Shown here piece by piece: positions 34,934 to 46,279 of a stretch of 64,000 nucleotides of DNA (its first letter is position 1; every line of letters starts with the position of its first letter). The stretch covers positions 79,389,551-79,453,550 of the forward strand of contig CM045761.1 of assembly GCA_025200525.1 (NCBI GenBank). Direction: 5' to 3'. The notes beneath the pieces were generated by a model. The model made no database searches, was not told where the DNA came from, and saw only the letters and a program-made list of their open reading frames with translations. This DNA is from Camellia lanceoleosa. Taxonomy: Eukaryota > Streptophyta > Magnoliopsida > Ericales > Theaceae. The translations under genes were made by a program, and so were the position numbers.

Positions 34934-37900
34934 ATGGCGGGTAATTTTCCTCATGGTGGAGGTCCTCCAGGTGCCGGGGATGATTTTGATGTCATGACTC
35001 TGCCTCTGAGGGTCCGACCTTTCATTCCCGAGAGGTACGCCCCGCCGGCACACGTTCTTCCCCGGGCCATTTTTCGTCACTTCACTGACTTTAGTGATCG
35101 AGCACCTAGAGATCTACTTCTGCGAGAGCCAGAGACTCACCTCTCCCACGAGGCACGAGAGGTATTTTACTTCATTTTCTGCATTTTTCGTGCATTTCGT
35201 GCCTTTGCCATGCTTGAACACACAGTTTGGCCTATGACATAGTACTTTGTTTGCACCCTGAATGAACATGTGGCTTAAACACTTGAATTTCTGAACACTC
35301 GGCTCATTAATTGATTGTGAACGCACGGCACACATTAGTTAAGAATTGAACACACGGCTCAAACACTGATTTGTCGAACACACAGCCCGAATTTGAAGGT
35401 GAACACACAGCACACACTGACTAAGAGTAGAACACGCAGCCCAAACTCTGATTTTCTGAACACACAGCTCGGATTGATGGTGAACACACGGCACACACTG
35501 ATTGAGATTTGAACACACAGCCCAAACATTAATTCTCTGAACACACAGCTCAAATTGATTGTGAACACACAGCCCACACTGATTTAGAGTAGAACACGCA
35601 GCCCAAACTCTGATTTTCTGAACACACAGCCCAGATTGATGGTGAACACGCAGCACACACTGATTTAGAGTAGAACACGCAGCCCTAACTCAGATTTTCT
35701 GAACACACAGCTCAAATTGATGGTGAACACACAGCTCAAATTGATGGTGAACACGCAACACACACTGATTGAGAGTAGAACACACAGCCCAAACTCTGAT
35801 TTTCTGAACACACAACCCAAATTAAAGGTGAACACGCAGCACACACTGATTTAGAGTAGAACACGCAGCCCTAACTTGGATTTTCTAAACACACAGCTCA
35901 AATTGAAGGTGAACACGCAACACACACTGATTTAGAGTAGAACACACAGCTCTAACATTTGAGATGAACACGCAGCCCAAATTGATGTCGAACACACAAC
36001 TCGTCGTTGCGGTAAACACACGGCACACACTGATTGAGAGTTGAACACACAGCCCAAATTGAAGGTGAACATGCAGCACACACTGATTGAGAGTAGAACA
36101 CGCAGCCCTAACTCAGATTTTCTGAACACACAGCCCAAACATTCGAGATGAACACGCAGCCCATATTTTGATGTCGAACACACAGCTCGTCGTTGAGGTG
36201 AACACACGGCACACATTGATGTAGAGTAGAACACACAGTTCGCTTACTCTTACTTTGCACGCGGCCTATTCACTTGCACACAGCTTATTCATTTCATTTG
36301 CACACAGCTCATTCATTTATACTGACACATGTATTCATTTTGAATGCAGGTTGGTTCTCGCACCGTGCGAGGATATGGTTCCACCACTGCTAGAGAGTGG
36401 TATGTTGAGCTCCCGGAGGCTGTCCGGGATTTAGTTGATTTGGCAGGGTTCGGGCCCTTCTGCGTTGGGTTATCACATTGTCTTGCCAGGAGGACACTGT
36501 TGGCAGCTTTGGTAGAGAGATGGTGGGACACCACCAACTCCTTCTATTTTTTCGCCACCGGGGATTTAACTATGACCCCGTTGGATTTTGCTGTACTGAC
36601 CGGCCTGGACATAGGAGGTTGGCCCATTCCTTACGACGAGGATATGGGCGAATGGGAGGCCGCTTGGATACATCTGCTGGGAGCCCGCCCGCCTGTGGAT
36701 AGAGCTTCAGGGAGAGTCCGATACACCTGGTTCTCTTTCTATTTTCGAAGGGAGGGGATGGAGCCCAGGACTCCTGAGGAGGCGGAGCAGTATGCCCGTG
36801 GTTTTCTTATGTTCCTCTTCGGGACTACTCTGTTCGCCGATAGAGGGAACACGGTTGGGCTGCATCTGTTGAGCGCTCTGGTTGACCTATCACAAGTCGG
36901 ACGATATGACTGGGGCGGCGCCGGCCTGGCTACCCTTTACTGCTACATGAGCGTGACCTCCCGCGGGTAGGGAGACTCACTTGGCTGTAATTGGAGAGCC
37001 TGGGAGGTACTTTTTGTCCTCTTGATTTACATTTCTGCTCCTCATTACTTATACACTGCACACACAACGCACTTTACTCTCTGTATTTTGCCCTCAGCAC
37101 TTTGTATTTACATTCTGCACTGCTTTCTTCAGTTATGGGTCTACGTATATTTCCCGACGTTAGCCCCAGAGTTGGTGGTGGTAGGGCCCCTCATGACCCC
37201 GTACTCACTAGTATTCGAGGGCCAGCATCAGCCGAGACCCCGAGAGACTCTCTTTTATCTACGGTAGTATTTTGACACCGTGCGGACGACAAAGGTATTT
37301 CAGAACTCTCAGTTCCTTCTGTTTTCATCTTTGATATGCTCCATATATTTCCGGTTTCTGATTGGTTTATGCACTGGTTATCCGTAGATTACATGGCATC
37401 CCTGGGCACCTTTGGGTGATGGTCTCCGATTTCAGTATGCCGGAGGATCGGGCACCTCCCAGTACAGGATCCTACTCGAGGGACCGATTGGTAGAGCATG
37501 GTTTCTGGGGGAACGCTTTTTGCGTCAGGTATGGGGGTACACTTCTCAGGTTCCTCCCGCAGCACCTCCAGTCAGTATGCGGACCGCGGATAGGCTCTCT
37601 ACCCAGGATGTCGTTAGTGCTATGTCAAGCGATGCTTTCTTTGTATCTTGAGGAGGGGGACTATGCCACTTATCGCCATACATATTTGATGCCTCCCTTG
37701 ACGGGAGTGCGTACTCCGTCACTGAGGCCTGCTGATGTACCATCTTCGAGTCAGGCTCGTGCCACAGATATCCCTTCCTCCAGCAGGGCTGGTACATCCA
37801 GAGGTGGGCGCGAATTCATTTCCCCGATTCCTCCGACTCTTCATCATCCTGGGTGGCCAGATATGCCGACCGAGTTGACGAGTTAGCGATTTGGGACTCC

Positions 37901-38712
37901 TTACCAGGTCTCGCTGGAGCCTCCCCTTCCTGACCACAGATACGTTAGAGATCCTGATTCACCACCAGTATGTTTTACAGCTTTGATTTATCAGTCGGAT
38001 ACTTGGACATTCATTCCTTTACTGATAGTTTTGCATCTGTATCTGCAGCCTCCTATTGAGTACGTGGATGAGATGCTTGGAATGCTGGCCACATTTGAGG
38101 GCATGATCCTGCGGAGGAAGGCACAGCTGGCCATTATGGGTGTGCAGGTATTGTTCATCTTTCCCGCATTTATCATATTTCCTAATGACACGCTGGTTTT
38201 GAACATTCTACTGCATTGATAGGCTGTTTGTGTAGAACACATCTAACACACACCCCACTCACATACTGTACTTGCATCTGATTTCCATATTTGAACTAAT
38301 GTATTGAACTTTTCACTTTCAGATGCCTCCCGTGTATGCTCCGCCGTGGGCCGGGCCACCCGGGCCTTCTCAGGGAGGTCGATCATCTGGATCTTTTTGA
38401 GGTGCTGGACCATCTGGGCCCTTTCGAGGAGCTGGGCCATCCAAGCCTTTCCGAGGAGCTCGGGGAGGGTCCTCTCGCAGGCGCAGGGCACACATTATAG
38501 AGGCGGAGCCCGATGAGGATGAGGAGGCCACAGACCGTCAGTCAGAGACATCTGCTGAGGAAGGGGGCTCCGGTCTTGGTTCCGGGAGTGGAGGCGAGGC
38601 TGAGGGGGATCCTGAGGATGACAGCTCCGACCCGGATGGTGATGGTGGTGCAGAGGTTGTCCCGCAGAAGAGGATGAGGGGGGCTCCTCATTCCCGCTCC
38701 CGAGGACATTGA
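34934..38712 (+). pseudogene. Antisense plant mobile domain (PMD, MAIN/MAIL-like) gene of the Ogre-type element
   Basis: A spliced plus-strand gene antisense to pol. Exons in consistent phase 0 are 34,934-35,161, 36,350-37,006, 37,133-37,294, 37,388 to about 37,886, 38,049-38,147 and 38,323-38,712, all bounded by GT and AG. A 5' UTR intron (34,791-34,923) precedes them. The core exon matches the PMD pattern: L-A-A-L-V-E-R-W-W, T-N-S-F-Y-F, and the T-M-T-P-L-D-F-A-V-L-T-G-L segment followed by G. Exon 3 starts L-W-V-Y and contains F-P-T-L-A-P-E. The last exon is Gly/Pro-rich, then acidic, with an S-S-R-R-R-R basic word. In-frame stops at 36,968 (TAG), 37,265 (TAG) and 38,398 (TGA, sitting where neighbours have CGA) and a frameshift near 37,630 disable it. 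PMD proteins act in silencing and gene expression in plants. Retroelement-borne versions are known, and their role is unclear. Confidence 0.8.
35241..36235 (+). repeat. Tandem array in intron 1 of the PMD gene (about 27-bp units, about 81-bp higher order)
   Basis: Units start with GAACACRCAGCHC and end in three types: ACACTGATTTAGAGTA, AAACTCTGATTTTCT and AAATTGATGGT. The three alternate, giving a higher-order unit of about 81 bp repeated for 1 kb. The array fills most of the intron 35,162-36,349. Confidence 0.85.
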
Positions 38713-39318
38713 TGCTGCTGTTTCCTGCTTTATTTTCCTTTTTTGCTAGTAGTTTGTAGCACTTTGCATATTGTTAGGCAGTTTTATTTTCTGTAAAACT
38801 TGTACCTTTATTTGTTGTAAAACATGATGGAATGAAACAGCTTTTGGAAAGTGTTGTATTTGAAAATCTTAGCATCGCATCGCATCGCATTATTTTGCAC
38901 AAAAATGAAATTGAATGGAAATGTGCCTTGTGTATTTACCGGGTCAGGTAATGAACCGACGCAACAAATCAAACAACTCGACTCACTAAGAAATAACAGA
39001 ATCTTAGCAAGTTTACAACTCGATAAGCAAAGTACTACAATGCTAACGACTCGATAAACAAGACTTAACAAAATTGCATAAACAAAGAGTAACAACTCAA
39101 AACACAAAATGCGACAGCTCGACAAAACTTACAACTCGATAAACAAAACGACAACTCGATAAGCAAAATACAACAATGTTTAAACAAAACAAAGCGTACT
39201 TCGGACGATCTGGGTGATGGAACGCATTCGAAACTAAGAGAAATAGAGGCCTTCAACATTCCCGATGCATCGAAATGCCTCGAACTTCCTTTCGAACAGC
39301 AAAACAGGACCAATGAGC
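38713..39318 (+). other. Spacer between the two antisense genes, with short repeats
   Basis: The first part is probably the PMD 3' UTR. GCATC is repeated four times near 38,873-38,890. Between 38,985 and 39,170 the word ACAACTCGATAARCAAA or a variant recurs about five times. No gene. Confidence 0.6.
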
Positions 39319-39368
39319 ATGGCCGGCCACATTTTGCAATTGGGGATTGAAAGGTGGCCGACCGGCCA
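39319..39368 (+). promoter_or_regulatory. GGCCGGCC module upstream of the antisense DUF7745-like gene
   Basis: CATGGCCGGCCAC (from 39,318) and GGTGGCCGACCGGCCAC (39,352-39,368) stand 21 bases apart. LTR copy 2 has the same two words 16 bases apart (32,563-32,606). It ends 59 bases before the TATA box. Confidence 0.75.
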
Positions 39369-39427
39369 CTTTTCCCTGCAAGCCACAGAATTCTGACACT
39401 TGTCCTTCGAATAGTGCTTCGCCCCCC

Positions 39428-39434
39428 TATAAAA
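39428..39434 (+). promoter_or_regulatory. TATA box of the DUF7745-like gene
   Basis: CCCCCCTATAAAAGC, an excellent plant TATA box 53 bases before the ATG at 39,481. The leader would be about 20-25 bases, or a little longer. Confidence 0.75.
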
Positions 39435-39480
39435 GCTCCAACTTTGGAACTCATTCATTTCATCACTGCTCTGCACAAAA

Positions 39481-40770
39481 ATGGAGGCATTTCTCGTAGA
39501 AAATCTCACATCTTGGATCTCTTCTTTAGATGGCTCGGAAAAGTTGAACTTTCAGGGTTTCGGCTTGAATGCACTGTTCACGTTGAGCCGGACTCCGCTA
39601 CACCTTCCTTTCCTCCATGCCGCAGCGAGGTTTTGGAACCCAGTGACGCACGTCTTTTGCTTCGGCGGGCAAGAGGTGTGTCCCACTTTTGAAGATTTTC
39701 AAGCCTTGATGGAATCCGAGCGCGGCGAGGAGATCTTGCCCCAACTCAATTTTGGCTATGCCCAAACCTTAGGGCGGATATGCGGACTCAACGCGCATGA
39801 TGCTCGATCCTTGATTTGTAACGGAATGTTGGATATCCCGAGCCTGATTTACCAGTTCTCCGATGCTGGTGATCGCAGCGACCATCATTGGCAGGGCTTC
39901 CAGCGACATGCCCTTTGCTTGTGCATGTTATCTCATTTTCTGTTTGCCTCAAGCTTTGGAGGATCCAGCGGTCGTCTGATTGAAGTGGCTCAAGGCTTGA
40001 ACGAAGGAAAGAATTGCATCGCCATGACATTGCCTGAGACACTGATAGGCTTGGATACTTTCTACCGTCGGGAGAAAACCAGATTTGCAGGGAGTCCACT
40101 ACTGCTGCAGGTAATGTTTCCCACCCGATCTCACACATGTATTTGCTCACATCACTCGGCCCTCAGGCTCAATTTTTCTCACAAAACCCTTATCTTACTT
40201 TTCTCTCATCGCACATCTCTCTATTCTTTATTCTCTCATTTTTTATCCCTCCCCAGGTATGGTTGATGGATAAATTACAAGTTGTGGACTCTTGCCCTGC
40301 TTACTCAGCCCGTGGCTACTTCTTTCGACAATGCCTAGTCGACGCCCTTGATGAGGGATGGTGGTTTGAATGGATGTGCAATTTGTCGGCAGATCGCATT
40401 GCTTGGCGCTGCCCTTGGCTCAATCTTCCGGCAATGAGTTACAGTATGTCCCCAGCAGGTCGGGATTTGATTGATCGGCTTGACTCACTGCGTATTCTAC
40501 TTCCCATTCCGTATTCTGTGCCAGTTTGGCCATGATCAGACTTGCCCACCAGAGGGTATAGAGTATCCGGCTACATTCCCGGTTCGGGGCGCACAGCTGG
40601 CTCGGCAGGCCGCAGCATGGGGAAATAGAGAGCTCCTGGCCCCCGCTCCCACTTTTAGTTGCACTTTGTCTGACGAGTGCTGGGATTGGCTCAACGAAGA
40701 AGCACAGGTCGGGCCTAGCTTGGCATCAGAGGCTTCGACTAGCTCTGGGAGGGGGCGCAGGGACACCTGA
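39481..40770 (+). pseudogene. Antisense DUF7745-like gene of the Ogre-type element, nearly intact
   Basis: Exon 1 (39,481-40,110, 210 codons, no stop) and exon 2 (40,257-40,535) join in phase 0 through a GTAATG..CCCCAG intron. Segments such as T-P-L-H-L-P-F-L-H-A-A-A-R-F-W, F-C-F-G-G-Q-E-V, P-T-F-E-D-F and S-P-L-L-L-Q before V-W-L-M-D-K-L match the plant DUF7745 proteins found in retroelement-rich genomes. Their function is unknown. After 40,535 the C-terminus seems to continue in another frame to 40,770 (P-P-E-G-I-E-Y-P onward), so either one frameshift is present or the protein ends at 302 residues. Its good state contrasts with the decayed sense genes. Confidence 0.7.
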
Positions 40771-41461
40771 CTTGACTATGCCCCAGATTTATTGCTTTAT
40801 TAGTACTTTCAACTTTTCATTATGAGTGTAATAAAAAGCAACTTCAATTGTATGCAAGAGCAAGAGAACTCTGTTTTGAAATCAACGAAATTGAAGGTTG
40901 TGGTACTGAAAATTTTCTGCTTTGGTCCAAAAATGGTCTCAGTTGTGAAAAGATTAATTTGAACAAAGTCAACTTTTATTAAAGCTTTTCAAAACTATTT
41001 TCGATATGGATCAGAACTGGACACGCTTGAGATCTGTCGCTGAGATGCACAACCTCGGATCCTAGCAACTGGAAAGTTGCCCCTAGTCTGAATAGTGCCT
41101 TGGCAATTCATGGCAATGGAAAGTTGCCCCTAGTCTGAATAGCACTGTACTGGAGATCATGATAAATGCTGATGAATAGAGATGACTGAGATGATCAAAT
41201 GGACAAAGTTGATCGGGGAAAAGATTGTGGCTGAACTTCAAGATGAAGCTTCCTACGTATCCCAAAGATGGGAATCAAGCCTTACGTAGTTCAGGCTTAG
41301 GTTCGCTCAGGTATTTTCACTCTCCTTTTGGGCTCTAACTTTTGCCAAGGCCGCGCTTTGCGGGTTTTCAACCTTGCGAGCTCAGTTTGTATAATTTCAA
41401 ATTTTTTATGCTCTGAGTTTTGCCTAGGTCGCCCTTTCGAGTTTTCGGCTTAGCGAGCCTC
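40771..41461. other. Spacer between the DUF7745-like gene and the end of pol, with repeats and a hairpin
   Basis: The word GGAAAGTTGCCCCTAGTCTG occurs twice (about 41,070 and 41,118). Palindromic arms CTACGTA (41,253-41,259) and TACGTAG (41,283-41,289) enclose a small TCCC/GGGA stem. Two imperfect repeats of about 75 bases (GCTCT-AACTTTTGCC-AAGGCCGC.. and GCTCT-GAGTTTTGCC-TAGGTCGC..) stand at 41,330-41,460, directly beside the pol stop. No gene. Confidence 0.65.
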
Positions 41462-44400
41462 TCAGGGGTAGTATTTCTTCAACTTGTCCATGTTGATCGG
41501 TTGGGAAAACTCTAAGCCATCTAGATCCATCAGAACCACAGCTCCACCTGACCAGATTGACTTGATGATGTAGGAACCAATCCAATTGGGTCTGAACTTG
41601 CCCCTTGGGTCGTGGATAGGAGCTCGGTTGTCCTTGAGTACCAAATCTCCTTCTTTCAAATTCCTGGACTTAACCTTCTTGTTAAAAGCCCGGGCAATTC
41701 TACGTTGATAGCCTTGAATGTGGTACAGCGCTTTCAGTCTTCCTTCATCGAAAAGCATGAGTTCCTCGAATCTACTCTGTTGCCAGTCTGCCTCGGCTAT
41801 TTGACACTCGGCCAATACTCGTAATGACGGAACCTCAATCTCAATAGGTAGAACAGCCTCCATTCCATAAACCAGTGAATACGGAGTCGCCCCAGTAGAA
41901 GCTCTGATTAAAGTCCGGTAGCCCCACAGAGCAAACGGCTTATCCGCCATCCGAGGTTTCCACCATCTTCTGCAGTATGTGCTTGATATTCTTGTTGGCA
42001 GCCTCGACCGCTCCATTGGTCTGCGGCCGATAGGTAGACGACTTATGAAAAGCCACATTGTATTTCTCCAACAAATCAATCACCTCCTTCTTGAAGTGGG
42101 AACCATTGTCTGAAATTATTTCGTTTGGGACCCCGTAGCGACAGATGATGTTGTTTCTGATAAATTTTGCGACGTGCGAAGCCTTCAACACCGCATAAGA
42201 TATGGCCTCAACCCACTTTGTGAAATAATCTATCGCTACCAAAATGAACTCATGCCCATTCGACCCCTTCGGCGTAACGGCTCCGATTACATCAATTCCC
42301 CAGACTGAAAATGGCCATGGCGAAGTCATGTTGTACAGCTTTGACGGCGGAATGTTCATGCGATTTGCATGAATCTGACATTTGTGACATCGCCGGACGA
42401 AACCAATACAATCCTCCTCCATGGTGGACCAGTAATAACCCTGTCTGAGGATCTTCCGTGCCAACATTACCCCATTCATGTGCGCACCACATTCTCCCTC
42501 GTGGATGGCTTCCATCAGACGCTTTGACTCTTCGGCATCAACGCACAGTTTATGCATTCCCAGATGACCCCGTTTATACAGTTTACCCCCGCAGATGATG
42601 AACTGAACTTCCATTCTCCTGATTGCCCTTTTGTCTTTGGCATTTACCCCTGGCGGGTATGCTTCTTTTTCCAAGAAATTCCAAATGTCGTAATACCAGG
42701 GGTGTTCGTCCTGAACTTCATCTATGGCTGCAATCGACTCGTAGGCAGGTGCAAATTTCTGGTCGATGATGACTAGACGCATCCAGACTCCACACGGGAT
42801 GTCTATCATAGAAGATAGAGTTGCTAAAGAATCTACGAACCTGTTGATCTCTCTTAGTAGATGAGTAAAACTTAGCTTCTCAAACCGAGGAATCAGCAAA
42901 TCCAAGGCCTGGTGATACATCATCATCTTTTCCTCTTTCACTTTCCAGTCTCCTTTAGCTTGAGACACAACAAGGTTCGAGTCCCCAATGACGTCCAACC
43001 ATCTTGCCCCTAGTTCTAGGGCTGCTTCTAGACCAGCGATGCACGCCTCATATTCTGCTTCATTGTTCGAGACTTTGAATCGGAGTTTGAAGGCGAGAGG
43101 GATACGGGAATTGTCGGGTGCTATCAGTAACACTCCTATCCCATACCCATGCTGATTTGACGCTCCGTCAAAGTACATCGTCCAAGTTTCATCATCGATA
43201 TGCAGAATTGATTCATCTGGGAACAGGTACTCAACTGCTTCATCCCCCTCAACCGAGTGGTCAGCAAAGAACTCTGCCACTGCTCTTCCTTTCACTGACT
43301 TGCGTGTTACATACGTGAGATCAAATTCGGAGAGCAACAGCAACCAACGAGCTAGCCTACCTGTAAGTGCTGGTTTCTCGAAAAGATATTTGATGGGATC
43401 AAGTCGTGAAACCAACATTACAGAGTGAGCTAACAGATAGTCCCGCAGCTTCCTGGTAGCCCATACCAAGGCTAAGCAAGCCTTTTCCAGCGGAGTGTAA
43501 CGGGTTTCGTACTCTAGCATCTTCTTGCTTAGGTAGTAGATGGCTTTCTCCACCTTGTCTTCTGATTCTTGTGCAAGCATGCAGCCCATCGTGGTCTCAG
43601 TTACTGACAAATATAAAATCAACGGTTTCCCCGGTTCTGGTGGCAATAAAACGGGCAGGTTCTGTAGATATTCTTTAATCTGTTCAAATGCAGCTTGACA
43701 TCGGCCGTCCTATTGAAACTTCTTTCCCTTCTTGAGGAGGCCAAAAAGTGGTTCACAAGTCAAGGTTAATTTTGAAATAAACCGTCTTATGAATTGCACT
43801 TTATCTAGAAAGCCTCGCACCTCTTTTTCAGTCCCCGGTGGTGGCATTTCTAAGATGGCCTTGATTTTGGAAGGGTCGACCTCGATGCCCCTTTGTGTAA
43901 TCAGAAACCCTAGCATTTTTCCCGCTGTAACACCAAATGTACATTTCTGGGGGTTTAGCCACAACCGGAATTCCCTGATCCTTTGGAAAAACTTATGCAA
44001 GGTGGTGTAGTGGCCCTCTCTTTTTTTGGACTTGACAATCATGTCGTCCACATACACCTCAACCTCTTTGTGGATCATATCATGTAGTATTGTGGTCACG
44101 GCCCGTTGATAAGTAGCTCCAGCATTCTTCAACCCAAACGGCATTACCCTGTAGCAGTACGTCCCCCACGGAGTGGTGAATGCAGTCTTTTCCCAGTCTT
44201 CGGGTGCCATCACTATCTGGTTATAACCTGAGAAGCCATCCATGAATGAGAGCAAAGCGTGCCCCGCTGTGAAATCCACCAACTCATCGATGTGCGGTAG
44301 GGGAAAGTCGTCCTTCGGATTAGCTCTGTTCAAATCCCTGAAGTCCACGCACACCCGGATCCTGCCATCCTTCTTCGGCACCGGAACAATGTTGGCCAAC

Positions 44401-45020
44401 CAAGTCGGATATTCTGATACCAGCAGGAAGCCTGCGTCGATTTGCTTGGTGACCTCTTCCTTAATCTTGAGAGCCCAGTCCGGGCGGATCCTCCTAAGTT
44501 TCTGCTTGACAGGTCGGGCCTCGGGGTCAAGGGGGATCCGATGCTGTACAATCTCAAGATCGATTCCAGGCATGTCTTCATAGGACCACGCGAAAACATC
44601 TTTGAAATCTTTTAATAAAGCGACTAAGCGCTCGCGTTTCTCTGAAGACAACGTGGACCCGATCTGGACCAGCCGCGGGTCCTCCTCAGTACCAATGTTC
44701 ACGGTAGTGATTTCGTCCACTAGGGGTTTAACAAATCTTTCCTGCTCTTGCTCAATTAATCGTTGCAAAACCGGAGGAACTTCGTCCTCGTCGTTTTCAA
44801 AATTTCGAAAGTCTAAATTAATGCAATAAATTAAGGGCACAGAAAAGTACTCGGAAACCACATTCACCTCATTCTCATTAAGTTCATCCAAATCGCCCGA
44901 TTCATTTACAACAGACTCAAATGAAAAGGAAAAAGACGACCTAGACAGGACTGTGGCATCCGGGTTAACATCCCCAGGAGTACCAGACTCAGACTTCCGA
45001 GCCGAATCGATTCGACTCAC
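41462..45020 (-). pseudogene. Ogre-type pol: reverse transcriptase, RNase H, integrase
   Basis: A minus-strand polyprotein. RT has R-V-C-V-D-F-R-D-L-N, the Y-V-D-D active site (44,043-44,054) and P-F-G-L-K-N-A. An in-frame TAG at 43,710-43,712 stands where a Trp codon is expected. Two RNase H-like parts follow (Y-F-D-G-A-S-N with N-N-E-A-E-Y-E is the second, as in Tat elements). Integrase has an intact zinc-binding set (H-E-G-E-C-G-A-H and C-H-K-C) and catalytic residues in W-G-I-D-V-I-G, I-S-D-N-G-S and G-A-V-E-A-A-N. A frameshift near 41,945 moves the C-terminal part into another frame, which ends at 41,462. The enzyme set copies element RNA to DNA and inserts it. Ogre elements have an intron between protease and RT. 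It would lie around 45,020-45,313, but I could not fix its splice sites. Confidence 0.9.
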
Positions 45021-45312
45021 AAGACTCGGTGGAATCGATTCGGCTCACTACCCGAATCTTGCCGGACAAAAATCCTCCTCAGATTGCCAAATGAGAGAGG
45101 GTGTGATAGATACATCCAAGACAGCTGCTGGTTGGCTCGCGGTGCTTTCATCCCCAATCATGGAAACCGCGGGTTATCCCCAAGCACTTGTGGTCGATCG
45201 GAGGATCGAGAGTAGACATGCCACGCTACCCCCATTTCAAATTTCAGGCCCTCGTGATCCACCGCTTTGCACCGCTCAACCTCGGTGATGGGTTCGCTCG
45301 CTTCAGGCAACG

Positions 45313-46279
45313 TTATCCCCGGATAGTTGCAGGTCGAAGAAGATCTCGAAACCTGGCACGCGCTTCTTCTCCGCATTTATCCACGGCTCTGGGAAGCCGC
45401 AAAATGGAAAGTCCTCCCGGACAAAGCGTCTGCTCAGGTACTACCCGAATGGGCCTGTGCATTAATTCAAAAGGCTTCCCAGCCTGCTTCGCTCTGGCTC
45501 TGCCGGCCATTTCCTTTCCTTTCCTCACCCAGTCCTCTTTGGTGGGCAGATAACCCAAGCCAAAGGTATAAGGGTTGTGCGGCACTTCGACCAATACTGC
45601 AACGCCTTTCCGGCCGCTTCTTCCTAATCCCATCCTGGGGATGTGTTGTAGCTTGTTCATGAGGTAGACGGATTGAGCACTAACGTACACACCTTCATTC
45701 ATAGCCATAATATTCTGCACCACCCGGGCCTCAGCCAAAGTGAACCCCGATAAGAACACATCCTCCGTGCCATGCTCGATTTCCAAAACTAGCGTAGACA
45801 CTTCCGGCGGCAGATGGATGGATGAATTTCCGAAGACAATAGCTACCCCTTTCCCGTGAGGGTATTTCAACATCTGATGTGGAGTGGAAGAGACTGCCTT
45901 TACTTGGTGCAACCACGGCCGCCCCAAGAGTAAGTTGAAGGTTGTGGGAACGTCCAAGACATGAAATTCGATGTTGTGTTGTCCTGGACCAACCTGGGTC
46001 TGAATCTTGACAGTCCCCATCACTTCTCTGCTAGTATTATCGTATGCTCTGATCACCTGAGTAGTCGGCACGAAGTCCACGGGCTTCAACCCGATTGCAT
46101 ACGCTGTTCTGACTAAGGAACATTGATGGCGTAATCCGGATCAACAAGTACCACCCAGATCCATTTGTCTCTACACTCCACGGAGACATAGAGAGGTTTG
46201 TTATGATTTGTGCCCTCAGCGAGTTCTTGTCCGAAAAGGTTAATGCCGGGAACCTCCTCCCGAAAAAACCAAATTTCAA
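45313..46279 (-). pseudogene. Ogre-type aspartic protease region
   Basis: The open part 45,313-46,112 includes the R-A-Y-D start of the second half and the F-N-L-L-L-G-R-P-W-L-H segment that closes retropepsin-type proteases of this lineage. Upstream, in another frame (46,113-46,279), L-Y-V-S-V-E-C precedes the active-site region, which reads V-L-V-D-P-D-Y-A-I-N-V. The usual Asp-(Ser/Thr/Asn)-Gly is absent, and a TAG follows. A conserved C-terminal extension runs to 45,313. Confidence 0.75.

Noticed and set aside
35339..36234. Open frames on the minus strand rich in C-V-F and S-I-S-V words
   Set aside because: They are read-through of the about 81-bp tandem array, whose period is a multiple of three.
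39788..40150. 120-codon minus-strand frame
   Set aside because: Shadow of the DUF7745-like gene.
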